Under the pieces are notes generated by a model. It saw nothing but the letters and a program-made list of their open reading frames with translations. It had not been told where the DNA came from and searched no databases. Of a stretch of 64,000 nucleotides of DNA, positions 50,174-58,397 are shown piece by piece (positions within the stretch are counted from its first letter, which is position 1; the number at the start of each line of letters is the position of its first letter). This stretch comes from Candidatus Norongarragalina meridionalis. GTDB taxonomy: Archaea; Micrarchaeota; Micrarchaeia; Norongarragalinales; Norongarragalinaceae. The stretch lies in contig CABMDO010000009.1 in the NCBI GenBank assembly GCA_902384935.1, positions 1-64,000 of the forward strand. Direction: 5' to 3'. The position numbers and the translations under genes were made by a program.

Positions 50174-50959
50174 ATGGAATACGCTATTGAAACCGAAAAA
50201 CTCACGAAGAAATACGGGGAACTCACGGCGGTAGACGGCCTGGACCTGCGCATAAAGCGCGGCGAAATCTTCGGCTTGCTGGGGCCGAACGGAGCGGGCA
50301 AGACGACGCTCATCTCCATGCTCTGCACGATGCTTGAGCCCACGTCCGGGAAGGCGCGGGTGAACGGATTCGACGTTGAAACGCAGGCGAGCGAAGTGCG
50401 CAAGAGCATCGGCATAGTTTTCCAGGACCCCAGCCTCGACGACGAGCTGACGGCGTGGGAAAACCTCGACATACACGGCGAACTCTACGGAATGCGCGGC
50501 GGCGCGAAGCAGAAGGCGATAGAGAACGCGCTTCAAATCGTGGAGCTTTACGACAAGAAGGACGAGCTCGTCAAGCACTATTCCGGCGGCATGAAACGGC
50601 GCCTCGAAATCGCGCGCGGCCTGATGCACGCGCCCGCGGTGCTGTTCCTCGACGAGCCCACGATAGGATTGGACCCGCAGACGCGACGCCACATATGGGA
50701 TTCCGTCAGGAAGATGAACCGCGAGAAGGGGGTCACCGTGATACTTACCACGCATTACATAGACGAGGCGGACGTGCTTTGCGGCCGCGTCGGCATAGTG
50801 GACCACGGAAAAATCGTGGCATGCGACGCACCTTCGAAGCTCAAAACGAAGGGCGAGTCGCTCGAGGATGTTTTTCTCAGGCTAACCGGCAGCGATATCC
50901 GCGAGGAGAAGGCGTCGAACCAGACGATGCGCCTGCGGATGAGGGCGTGGAACAGATGA
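50174..50959 (+). CDS. ABC-2 type transporter ATPase
   Basis: The 261-residue protein has Walker A GPNGAGKTT, signature YSGGMKRRLEIARGL, Walker B VLFLDEPTIGLDPQTRR and H-loop LTTHYIDEAD. This is the DrrA/NodI subfamily that works with ABC-2 permeases in drug, lipid or polysaccharide export. It starts six bases after the MacB permease and overlaps its own permease by ATGA. The last 30 residues (EEKASNQTMRLRMRAWNR) are extra. Confidence 0.9.
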   Translation: MEYAIETEKLTKKYGELTAVDGLDLRIKRGEIFGLLGPNGAGKTTLISMLCTMLEPTSGKARVNGFDVETQASEVRKSIGIVFQDPSLDDELTAWENLDIHGELYGMRGGAKQKAIENALQIVELYDKKDELVKHYSGGMKRRLEIARGLMHAPAVLFLDEPTIGLDPQTRRHIWDSVRKMNREKGVTVILTTHYIDEADVLCGRVGIVDHGKIVACDAPSKLKTKGESLEDVFLRLTGSDIREEKASNQTMRLRMRAWNR

Positions 50960-51711
50960 GCGAATACACCGCCATCAAGGTGCTCTGGAAGCGCGAGCTG
51001 CTGCGGTTCGTGCGCGCCAAAAGCCGCATAGCGGGCAGCCTCGGCATGCCCCTCTTCTTTCTCCTGTTCCTTGGCACGGGGTTGAATTCCGCCATCTCGG
51101 GTACGGGCGGAAACTACATGGAATTCATCGCGCCCGGCATAATCGGCATGGTGCTGATGTTCTCGTCCGTGGCGAACGGGTTGATTGTCATAATGGACAG
51201 GCAGTTCGGGTTCCTCAAGGAGGTGCTCGTCGCGCCCGTAAGCAGATTGAGCATAGTCGCGGGCAAGATATTCGGAGGCGCGACGACGTCCATCGCCCAA
51301 GCAGCGATAATCATGCTGATCATGCCGTTCCTGGGCGTTTCCTTCGCGCTTTCGGGCATGATTACCGCGTTCGCGTTCATGGTGCTGATTTCGATCGCGT
51401 TCGTAGGCTTGGGAATCGCCATAGCGTCCAAGATGGAGGACATGCACGGGTTCCAGCTGGTAATGAATTTCCTCGTGATGCCCCTTTTCTTCCTGTCCGG
51501 CGCGCTCTTCCCGCTCACCAACCTTCCGTCGTGGCTGAAGGTGCTGACTATGATAGACCCGCTCACCTACGGAATAGACGGGATGCGCGGCGCGCTTACG
51601 GGAAGCAGCGCGATGCCGCTATGGATGGACTTCGGGATTCTCGCGCTTTTCTGCGCCGCGATGATAGCGCTGGGCGCGTGGCTGTTCACGAAGAAAAGCA
51701 CGGGCAACTAA
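50956..51711 (+). CDS. ABC-2 type transporter permease
   Basis: The 251-residue protein has six transmembrane segments with the ABC-2 topology and the conserved LVMNFLVMPLFFLSGALFPLTNLPSWL...DPLTYGIDGMRGAL. It is the membrane partner of the ATPase just upstream. Start at ATG 50956 overlaps that gene; a longer frame from 50455 is not real. It is the last gene of the PadR operon. Confidence 0.88.
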   Translation: MSEYTAIKVLWKRELLRFVRAKSRIAGSLGMPLFFLLFLGTGLNSAISGTGGNYMEFIAPGIIGMVLMFSSVANGLIVIMDRQFGFLKEVLVAPVSRLSIVAGKIFGGATTSIAQAAIIMLIMPFLGVSFALSGMITAFAFMVLISIAFVGLGIAIASKMEDMHGFQLVMNFLVMPLFFLSGALFPLTNLPSWLKVLTMIDPLTYGIDGMRGALTGSSAMPLWMDFGILALFCAAMIALGAWLFTKKSTGN

Positions 51712-51720
51712 AGCGCCGTA

Positions 51721-51786
51721 AAGCAATGCCGCGAAGAAATAATGCCCGGCTGCAACACTGCAGCATAACCGCAGCGTGCATTGCTT
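51721..51786. repeat. Nested inverted repeats between convergent genes
   Basis: AAGCAATGC at 51721-51729 pairs perfectly with GCATTGCTT at 51778-51786. Inside, CTGCA at 51750-51754 pairs with TGCAG at 51759-51763 around a four-base loop. It lies between the stops of the ABC-2 permease and rpoK. It may be a bidirectional terminator, a small structured RNA or a short transposon-derived element. Confidence 0.5.
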
Positions 51787-51793
51787 CCGAAAA

Positions 51794-51988
51794 TTAAGCT
51801 GCGCGGATAACCTGCAGCGGAATGGCCTTTTTCTCGAACTCTACTTTCGCGAGCAGCACCGCGTTTATCGAGCCTTCCGGCACTTCGATAAGCGGCGGGG
51901 CGCCCATGGCGAGCTGCAAAGCGCGCGCTCCCACGAGGCGGGCGCGCTCGTACTTCGTCAGGTCGTCGTATTTTACCTTGTGAGTCAT
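51794..51988 (-). CDS. rpoK: RNA polymerase subunit K (Rpo6)
   Basis: The 64-residue protein matches archaeal RpoK/Rpo6, the homologue of bacterial omega and eukaryotic RPB6: LTKYERARLVGARALQLAMGAPPLIE and a C-terminal strand ending IPLQVIRAA. ATG 51988 follows an AAGGTG ribosome-binding site and a TATA box near 52030; a seven-residue upstream extension crosses that site. It helps assemble and stabilise RNA polymerase. Confidence 0.92.
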   Translation of the reverse strand: MTHKVKYDDLTKYERARLVGARALQLAMGAPPLIEVPEGSINAVLLAKVEFEKKAIPLQVIRAA

Positions 51989-52040
51989 AAGAATAACACC
52001 TTCGGACAATTAGTTTGCCCGACCTTTCTTTTAAACGTTC

Positions 52041-53213
52041 CTACATCAGCGACTTTACGACCTTCAGCAGCGACGGCCGCTTTATCAGAAGCCTCGCCAC
52101 AATGGGCTTGAAATCGCCGTCCATGAGCTTGCCCGCGTCTTTTCCGTCGACGTTCTCGAATATGAAGTTCAGGTCGTCGTCCGAAAGCCCTTCCATGGTC
52201 TTGCGCAGCTTCAGGCGCTTCAGCATCGTCGCCCCTTCGCCCGCGTGCCACTCCTTTTCGTAACGGACGAGCGCGTCGCGCGAGTAATCCTTGCGTTCGT
52301 GAGCCTCGGCGGCAACCTCCGCCGCGATTTTGCCCGCGGTGATCGCCAACCCCATGCCTCCGCCGTGAATCGGATCCACCATGTGCGCCGCGGTGCCTAT
52401 AACCATGAAATTGTCCTGAACCAGCTGCTCCGAGGATGCGCCGACGCTGATGTCGCCGCCCTTAACTTCGATTATCTCGGCGTGCTTGAAGCGTTCGGGG
52501 CGTTCGCGGATGAACGCGTCGAGCAGCGCCTTCGGGTCCGCGCCCGTTTCGCCGCCTACGCCGATGCCCACGTTCGCGACATCCTTGGCTTTCGGGAAAA
52601 TCCAGACGTATCCGCGCGGGGATATCCTGTTCCCGAAGAAAAGCTCGATTATCGGTTCGCACGGCACGTTCGCCATCTCGTACTCGTAGCATACGTCGGT
52701 ATCGTAAAGCGTGTGCTGCACCTTCATGCCCGCCTTGCGCGCGATGGTGTTCTCCATTCCTTCGGCGGATACAACGAGGGGAGCGCGGAATTCGATTTCT
52801 TCTCCGAAGCGCTTCGCCTTGACGCCCACGATTTTCCCGTTCTCGCGCACCAAATCCGTAACAAGGGTTTTCGGCAGGATGTGCGCGCCCGCTCTAGCCG
52901 CGTCTATCGCAAGGAACTTGTCGAATATCTTGCGCTCGACGACTGCACCCTCGCCACCCATCTTGAACGTCGTGCCGTTCGGAGCGATTGCCATCGCGGC
53001 GTCGATTTTCATCGCTATGCTTTTCTCGTTGAGCGGCAAACCGTAGGAAGCGTCCCACTGCGTCGCGATTCCCTCGCCGCAGCGCACGGGCGAACCCAGG
53101 TCCTTCTTCTTCTCGAGAACTACGACGTTCATGCCCTTCTTTGCGGCTGTTTTCGCGAAGAACGAGCCGCCGGGGCCGCAACCTATGACAATCGCATCGT
53201 AATGTTCAGCCAT
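52041..53213 (-). CDS. Geranylgeranyl reductase (archaeal lipid)
   Basis: The 390-residue flavoprotein saturates the geranylgeranyl chains of archaeal ether lipids. It has the FAD GCGPGGSFFAKTAAKKG motif, the substrate region with SPVRCGEGI (the conserved redox-site cysteine segment), GTAAHMVDPIHGGGMGLAI as second FAD motif, and a helical C terminus. It follows a 2x[4Fe-4S] ferredoxin gene by one base, which probably supplies electrons. ATG 53213 fits the family start. Confidence 0.9.
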   Translation of the reverse strand: MAEHYDAIVIGCGPGGSFFAKTAAKKGMNVVVLEKKKDLGSPVRCGEGIATQWDASYGLPLNEKSIAMKIDAAMAIAPNGTTFKMGGEGAVVERKIFDKFLAIDAARAGAHILPKTLVTDLVRENGKIVGVKAKRFGEEIEFRAPLVVSAEGMENTIARKAGMKVQHTLYDTDVCYEYEMANVPCEPIIELFFGNRISPRGYVWIFPKAKDVANVGIGVGGETGADPKALLDAFIRERPERFKHAEIIEVKGGDISVGASSEQLVQDNFMVIGTAAHMVDPIHGGGMGLAITAGKIAAEVAAEAHERKDYSRDALVRYEKEWHAGEGATMLKRLKLRKTMEGLSDDDLNFIFENVDGKDAGKLMDGDFKPIVARLLIKRPSLLKVVKSLM

Positions 53214-53214
53214 T

Positions 53215-53388
53215 TCATTCTACCCTTATGGCGCGCGCGGGGCATCCTTTCACGCAGATGCCGCATTTCGTGCACTTGGATTCGTCGCACACCACGTTAG
53301 TTTCAACGAGGGTCAGCGCCGTGAACGGGCACAACGACACGCATCCCCCGCAGTAAAAGCACTTCGATTTGTCAACCTTATGCGTCAT
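53215..53388 (-). CDS. 2x[4Fe-4S] ferredoxin
   Basis: The 57-residue protein has two cluster motifs, CFYCGGCVSLCP and CTKCGICVKGCP. It starts at ATG 53388 and ends one base before the geranylgeranyl reductase start, so it very likely donates electrons to that reductase. The small size left it easy to miss. Confidence 0.92.
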   Translation of the reverse strand: MTHKVDKSKCFYCGGCVSLCPFTALTLVETNVVCDESKCTKCGICVKGCPARAIRVE

Positions 53389-53472
53389 CCCCCATCAACA
53401 CCTTTCTGGAATTATGGGCGTAACGCACAAAAACCTTTGCCTTGCCCCTGCGCGCGACTACGCTAAGGCGCC

Positions 53473-53480
53473 TATATATA
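53473..53480 (+). promoter_or_regulatory. TATA box (TATATATA)
   Basis: This run lies about 26 bases before a transcription start near 53502, which in turn sits 11 bases before GTG 53513. The ribosome-binding site AGGTGAT lies in that leader. The spacing argues against starts at ATG 53489 or further upstream. Confidence 0.55.
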
Positions 53481-53512
53481 CTTGCGGGATGGAAGTGTTT
53501 TTAGGTGATGAT

Positions 53513-54094
53513 GTGCCGATTGGAGGCAGAGCGGGAAAACGCGATAATTTGAGGCTATGGGAACGCAGGTTCCCTAAAACGGCGTTCGAACACCATACCA
53601 AAATCATGAATGCGGAGCAGGAAATCGCAGAAGTGCTCCAGAGGGATGCGGTACGGGAAGCGATTTTGTCGAAGGAAAAAACACCGGAACAGATGAGACT
53701 CCTTGAAACCGCCAGTAAAGAAATAAAAATACTGGCAAAGAAGGCGAAGGAACCGACTACGCTCGCAATTTCGGCAAAAGTTGGCGGAGGGATGGTGCTG
53801 GGCGCACTGTTCGGAGCGTTGTTTCCAGACACCACGAGTCTTAGTCAACTAGGCCACATCGGCGTAAATACTGTGGGGGGCACTTCATTGGGCTTGGGCG
53901 CGCTGCTGCCGAATTACATACCCAAAAAGGATGAGAGGCGCATAAAAAAACTCATTAATAACAAAATATTGACGCCCAAACAGCGCGAAGAGGTCTACGA
54001 CTTCACAGTGAATAGACTGGTTCAGAGCGCAGACAAACGGAAGGAAACGCTGCGGCAACTGGGCGAATACCAAAAGCAACGCCTGATGAAGTAG
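53513..54094 (+). CDS. Hypothetical protein with central glycine-rich hydrophobic segment
   Basis: The 193-residue protein is charged and helical at both ends. Its middle is a Gly/Ala-rich, partly hydrophobic stretch (LAISAKVGGGMVLGALFGALF...GGTSLGLGALLPNYI) that could insert as one or two membrane segments. No family is recognised. GTG 53513 is preferred over ATG 53489 because of the TATA and ribosome-binding-site positions. It ends 18 bases before a convergent gene. Confidence 0.55.
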   Translation: MPIGGRAGKRDNLRLWERRFPKTAFEHHTKIMNAEQEIAEVLQRDAVREAILSKEKTPEQMRLLETASKEIKILAKKAKEPTTLAISAKVGGGMVLGALFGALFPDTTSLSQLGHIGVNTVGGTSLGLGALLPNYIPKKDERRIKKLINNKILTPKQREEVYDFTVNRLVQSADKRKETLRQLGEYQKQRLMK

Positions 54095-54112
54095 AAGCGT
54101 TGCGCGCGGCGT

Positions 54113-54784
54113 TTATTCGAACGAATTGTATTCCGACGAGTTGAACTCGTACAGGCTCTTGGTGAAACGCCTTCCCTCGAAAGCCAGCGAAGAAAGCAAA
54201 TCCTCGAGCGAAGGGCCCGAAAGCATCGCCTCGTTCTCCGAAGACGCGTCCAGCACGTACCATACTCCCGCGTAGGAGAAGCATACAACCGGGTGCTTGA
54301 GCCCTCCTTCGAGTTCGACGACTCGCACAACCGCGTTCCCACCGCCGTACGCCAGCAGTGAGCAGAGAATAACCGCCCTGTCAAAGGAATCCGCCACGCC
54401 CAACTCGAAGACATCCTTTGCGGACAGCCAGAAAGAGATGTCCAAATCCGCGTGCATGGGGCGGAGCTTCCGCACGAGTTCAAGGCTGCTTTTCGCGAAC
54501 TCCAGGAACTTCGCCTCGAACGAATATCCGTCAATAGCAGCCGAGAGCCTTCCTCCCGCCTCCTTTATCGCCGCGTCTTCCGCGTTCACAAGCGCCTTGA
54601 GCTCGGGAATGGTTTTCTGCTCCCCGAGGTTTATCACCTCGGCGTAGCGCTCGATAATCTTGCGATAATAAGCCGCCCTAAGCCCCTCGTCCCCGTCGTG
54701 CGTTTCGTGCGCGTGCGTTTCCTTCGCGGGTTTCGCGCCCTCTTTTTTCGCCTTTATGAACGAAACGAGGTCGTCCAAAGCCAC
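54113..54784 (-). CDS. Transglutaminase-like fold, catalytic cysteine lost
   Basis: The 223-residue protein has a helical first half, then LGVADSFDRAVILCSLLAYGGGNAVVRVVELEGG and HPVVCFSYAGVWYVLDASS. This is the shape of the transglutaminase/protease core, with the His and Asp positions of the triad visible. The Cys that normally starts the central helix reads Ala or Ser, so it is probably not catalytic. The start at ATG 54784 follows a shared intergenic region with the beta-CASP gene. The fold call is by eye. Confidence 0.55.
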   Translation of the reverse strand: MALDDLVSFIKAKKEGAKPAKETHAHETHDGDEGLRAAYYRKIIERYAEVINLGEQKTIPELKALVNAEDAAIKEAGGRLSAAIDGYSFEAKFLEFAKSSLELVRKLRPMHADLDISFWLSAKDVFELGVADSFDRAVILCSLLAYGGGNAVVRVVELEGGLKHPVVCFSYAGVWYVLDASSENEAMLSGPSLEDLLSSLAFEGRRFTKSLYEFNSSEYNSFE

Positions 54785-54880
54785 GCTTTATTAACGTCGG
54801 CGCGCCTAATAAGCTTATAGAAATGGGGAACGCGGGAAGGAAACTTCCCGCCTTCCGCCCTTTCGGAGTGATTGGTTAGT

Positions 54881-56182
54881 TTGGAGATTAGTTTCTACGG
54901 CGGAGCTTCCGAGGTCGGACGCTCCTGCGTCGTCATCGACGACAAGCGCAAGCGCTACATGCTTGATTGCGGAGTCAAACTCGATTCCGAGGACGAACAT
55001 TACCCCGCCATCGAGGCGCGGGACATACGCCGCGTGAACCATGCGATTCTGTCGCACGCGCACCTGGACCATTCGGGGTACATGCCGGGGCTTTACGCGG
55101 AAGGATACCGCGGCGACGTGCTGCTTACCAAGCCGACGCGCGACTTGATACAGCTTCTTCTCGCGGACTACATACGCCTCAACAAGGGCGCGTCCGCATA
55201 CAAGGAGCCAGACGTCAAAAAAATGCTGGGCGCAACTAAGATGCTCGAGCTCGGCGCGAAGCACGGCGACGTTGTTTTCCACGAGGCGGGGCACATACTC
55301 GGCAGCGTGATGACGGAACTGAACCTTTCAAAGAAGGTTCTCTACACTGGCGACGTCAACGTCCGTCCGTCAAGGCTGCTCGACGGAGCCGCGCGGAACG
55401 TCGACGCCGAGGTGCTGATAATAGAGAGCACGTACGGCGCCAAGGAGGACGTGCACGTCCCGATAAAGGACGCGTCCAACACGCTCATAAAATCCATAAA
55501 CGCGACTTTCGCCAAAGGCGGCAAGGTGGTCATCCCGACGTTCGCCATCGGGCGCGGACAGGAAATACTGTTCACGCTGGAGAACTTCCTGCGTTCGGGC
55601 GCGCTGAAGAAGACGCCGATTTACCTGGACGGGATGATAACGAAGGCGCTTCGGATTTACCGCCACAACGCGATTTATTTAAAGAGAGAGGTGCAGCGCC
55701 GCATACTCACGAGCGACGACGACCCTTTCAAGAGCGAGTTCTATTTCACGCCCGAAACCAAGGACCGTTCCGACGTGATAGCGCAGGAGCGCGCCATCAT
55801 ACTCACGACGAGCGGAATGCTCAACGGCGGGCCCGTTCTCACGTACCTGAAGAAGATGGCCCCCGAGAAGAAGAACAAGGTGATACTCGTGGGTTTCCAG
55901 GCAAAGGGTACGCGGGGGCGCGAACTGCTCGAGGGAGCGGACGTGCTCACGATAGACGACGAGAAAATCCCGGTGAACATGGAAGTCGACCAGGCGCCGT
56001 TCAGCGGGCACAGCGACTGGCGCGAACTTCTCGAGCTCGTGCGCGGCATGAAGAAGCTCAAGAAAATATACGTGATGCACGGCGAGCAGGAAAAGGCGGC
56101 GGCGTTTGCGGAAACGCTCTCGCACGAGTTCAAGCGTGTTTCCGTGGATGTGCCGAAGCTCGGGGAAACTTTCAGGGTGTGA
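54881..56182 (+). CDS. Beta-CASP metallo-beta-lactamase ribonuclease
   Basis: The 433-residue enzyme has the SHAHLDHSGY metal motif, GHILGSVMTEL, TGDVNVRPSRLL and the beta-CASP segment with FAIGRGQEILFTLENFL, and ends with the SGHSDWRELLELV and MHGEQE motifs. It resembles archaeal aCPSF/RNase J relatives without KH domains (aCPSF2-like), which process or degrade RNA. TTG 54881 gives MEISFYGGASEVG, the conserved start, with GGAGTG about nine bases before it; TTG 54872 is an alternative. Confidence 0.88.
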   Translation: MEISFYGGASEVGRSCVVIDDKRKRYMLDCGVKLDSEDEHYPAIEARDIRRVNHAILSHAHLDHSGYMPGLYAEGYRGDVLLTKPTRDLIQLLLADYIRLNKGASAYKEPDVKKMLGATKMLELGAKHGDVVFHEAGHILGSVMTELNLSKKVLYTGDVNVRPSRLLDGAARNVDAEVLIIESTYGAKEDVHVPIKDASNTLIKSINATFAKGGKVVIPTFAIGRGQEILFTLENFLRSGALKKTPIYLDGMITKALRIYRHNAIYLKREVQRRILTSDDDPFKSEFYFTPETKDRSDVIAQERAIILTTSGMLNGGPVLTYLKKMAPEKKNKVILVGFQAKGTRGRELLEGADVLTIDDEKIPVNMEVDQAPFSGHSDWRELLELVRGMKKLKKIYVMHGEQEKAAAFAETLSHEFKRVSVDVPKLGETFRV

Positions 56183-56184
56183 CG

Positions 56185-56574
56185 ATGGAAATAAGGACGA
56201 AGAAGCGCATCGAATTCGCGGACATTACGGAAGAAGTGGAAAGAGCAGCCGCCAAAATCAAAAGCGGCGTCGCCTGCATAACCACGAAGCACACCACAAC
56301 TGGCATAAAAATCATGGAATCCGAGGCGGGATTGCTGCGCGACTACGAGCGGGCACTTGCGAATGTCCTGCCGAAGCCGCCCTACGAGCACGACCGCTCG
56401 CACTGCGGGGACGGGAACGCCGACGCGCACCTGAAGGCGCTCTTTCTTCCGTCGAGCGAGTGCGTCCCCGTTGAAAACTACAAACTCGTGCTGGGAACGT
56501 GGCAGCGCGTCTTTTTCGTGGAACTCGACGGGCCCAAGGAAAGAAGCGTGACAATAAAGGTGCTCGAAGGATGA
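56185..56574 (+). CDS. YjbQ/UPF0047 family protein
   Basis: The 129-residue protein has CITTKHTTTGIKIMESEAGLLRDYERAL, HDRSHCGDGNADAHLKALFL and LGTWQRVFFVELDGP, the pattern of the YjbQ family. Members have weak thiamine-phosphate synthase activity, but their true role is not settled. ATG 56185 is chosen over GTG 56179, which overlaps the previous stop. It overlaps the RuBisCO-like gene by ATGA, so the two may share a pathway. Confidence 0.85.
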   Translation: MEIRTKKRIEFADITEEVERAAAKIKSGVACITTKHTTTGIKIMESEAGLLRDYERALANVLPKPPYEHDRSHCGDGNADAHLKALFLPSSECVPVENYKLVLGTWQRVFFVELDGPKERSVTIKVLEG

Positions 56575-57641
56575 GCGAGGTAATTGCACGATACGCCTAC
56601 CGAGCGAAGCTTCCCGCGCGGGAAACCGCCGAAAAAATCGCGCTAGAATCGAGCACGGTAATCTGGAAATACAAAAACCGCGACTTGCGGAAAAAGCACG
56701 CCGCCCGCGTGGTTTCCGCAACTAAAAACGGCGCGACGATCGCATTCCCGCTAGAGAATTTCGGCTGCTCCATAACCAAAATGCTGAGCGCGGTTGCCGG
56801 GGAAGGCGTTTTTTACTCGGGCGCTGCTGAAAACGTCGAACTCGCCGACGTTCAGCTTCCGGCCTCGTTTCTGCGCGGCTTTAAAGGCCCGGCTTTCGGC
56901 GTCGCGGGCATCCGAAAGCGCCTTCGCGTTTACAAACGCCCGTTATTCTGCGGCGTGGTGAAACCCAACATAGGTTTGAAGCCCGCCGAGTTCGCACAAC
57001 TCGCCTACGAGGGGCTGGCGGGCGGATTGGACATGGTAAAGGATGACGAGATGCAGGCTGACGAGTCCTATTCGCGGCTGGCGCAGCGCGTGCGCCTGAC
57101 CATGCGGGCACTCCACAAGGCGGAGCAGGAAACAGGCGAGAAAAAACTTTACGTCGCGAACATAACCGACGACGCCGACAATATCGCGGAGCTGCACGAC
57201 GTCGTGACGGAGAATGGAGGAAACGCGGCAATGCTTAACGCGTTCCCCGCGGGCATTACGTCCGCCTCGCTTGTCCCGAAAACTATCCCTCTGATGGCGC
57301 ACTTCACCGTTTCCGCTTCCTGCACGAGAATCGCGCCGCACGTGCTTACGCTTTTACAACGCATTGCGGGATTCGACATAATCGGAAATCCCGGACTCGG
57401 GAAGAGAATGGGGAGCGATGCGGCGAAAGTAATGGCGAACGCGAAAGCATGCCGCGGAAAACTCGGTTCGCTCCGTCCTTCGCTTCCGGCATTCGGCGGC
57501 AGCGATTCCGCGAAAACTCTTTCCCGCTATTCGTTCCTGGGCAATGATGTCATGATAATCATGGGCGGCGGAGTTTACGGCCATCCCCGCGGCGCGCGTG
57601 CGGGAGCCGAAAGCGTGCGCGACGCATGGCTGAGACGATAA
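56571..57641 (+). CDS. RuBisCO-like protein (divergent, probably non-carboxylating)
   Basis: The 356-residue protein aligns by eye with RuBisCO large chains: GVVKPNIGL (K131, equivalent of K175), GGLDMVKDDE (K157, D159, E160 for carbamate and Mg2+), GLGKRMG (K278, the loop-6 lysine) and IIMGGGVYGHPRGARAGA at the C terminus. Several residues needed for carboxylation differ. The second Lys of KPK is Asn, the Arg after H244 is Phe, the HxGT motif is lost, and SGG is FGG. It is also shorter than form III enzymes (about 430). An enolase-type activity, as in form IV proteins, is more likely. It is coupled to the YjbQ gene. Confidence 0.8.
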   Translation: MSEVIARYAYRAKLPARETAEKIALESSTVIWKYKNRDLRKKHAARVVSATKNGATIAFPLENFGCSITKMLSAVAGEGVFYSGAAENVELADVQLPASFLRGFKGPAFGVAGIRKRLRVYKRPLFCGVVKPNIGLKPAEFAQLAYEGLAGGLDMVKDDEMQADESYSRLAQRVRLTMRALHKAEQETGEKKLYVANITDDADNIAELHDVVTENGGNAAMLNAFPAGITSASLVPKTIPLMAHFTVSASCTRIAPHVLTLLQRIAGFDIIGNPGLGKRMGSDAAKVMANAKACRGKLGSLRPSLPAFGGSDSAKTLSRYSFLGNDVMIIMGGGVYGHPRGARAGAESVRDAWLRR

Positions 57642-57644
57642 GCG

Positions 57645-58397
57645 ATGGACCTCTTTTCCGCGATATTCCTCGGCGCGCTCCAGGGCATAACCGAGTGGCT
57701 TCCCGTTTCTTCTTCGGCGCATCTGGCGCTCGCCCAGCACTACCTCGGCATAAGCGCGCCCGTATCGTTCGACATAATGCTCCATCTCGGAACGCTGATA
57801 GCGGTTTCGGTATATTTCCGAAAAGAAATCGCGGAAATAATGGAACGCCGCGACGCCCGCTACCTCGCCCTAATTGCCGTCGCCCTCATTCCAACCGCGA
57901 TAATCGGATTCGCGTTCAAGGATTCCTTCGAAGCGATGTTCTCGCGGATGCCGATGATAGCCGCAGCCCTGCTGATAACCGGAGCGTTCCTTTTCATCGC
58001 GGAAAAATTATCCCGCGAAGGAAGGAAGCTGGGATTCGTTCCCGCGTTCGTTATCGGCGTCGCACAAGGAATCGCGGTTGCTCCGGGAATATCCAGGAGC
58101 GGAGCCACAATCGGCACGGGAATGCTCCTCGGAATCAAGCGCGAGGAAGCGGCGAAGTTCTCGTTCCTGCTCGCGATACCCGCGGTTCTCGGCGCGTCGG
58201 CGCTCGAGGGCGTCAAGGCGTTCTCGTTCGCGGGAATCGGAACCGCCGAAATAATCGCCGGAACCGCGGCGGCGGCGATAGTCGGCTATTTTTCAATAGG
58301 GCTGATGCTCGACTTCCTGCGCAAAGGAAGGCTTTACGTGTTTTCGGCTTACTGCGTGCTGCTCGCGTTCGCGATTCTCCTGTTCGGGGCGGCGTAA
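57645..58397 (+). CDS. uppP: Polyprenyl-diphosphate phosphatase (UppP/BacA)
   Basis: The 250-residue membrane enzyme removes a phosphate from polyprenyl diphosphate to recycle the lipid carrier of glycans. It has eight or so hydrophobic segments and the two family motifs, GITEWLPVSSSAHL at 14-27 and PGISRSGATIGTGM near residue 146. It lies three bases after the RuBisCO-like gene. In archaea the lipid is probably a dolichol-type carrier used with the glycosyltransferases. Confidence 0.9.
   Translation: MDLFSAIFLGALQGITEWLPVSSSAHLALAQHYLGISAPVSFDIMLHLGTLIAVSVYFRKEIAEIMERRDARYLALIAVALIPTAIIGFAFKDSFEAMFSRMPMIAAALLITGAFLFIAEKLSREGRKLGFVPAFVIGVAQGIAVAPGISRSGATIGTGMLLGIKREEAAKFSFLLAIPAVLGASALEGVKAFSFAGIGTAEIIAGTAAAAIVGYFSIGLMLDFLRKGRLYVFSAYCVLLAFAILLFGAA

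Noticed and set aside
48863-50806. A 647-codon minus-strand frame across the MacB permease and ABC ATPase
   Set aside because: Antisense shadow of two well-identified genes, rich in His, Arg and Asp with no domain.
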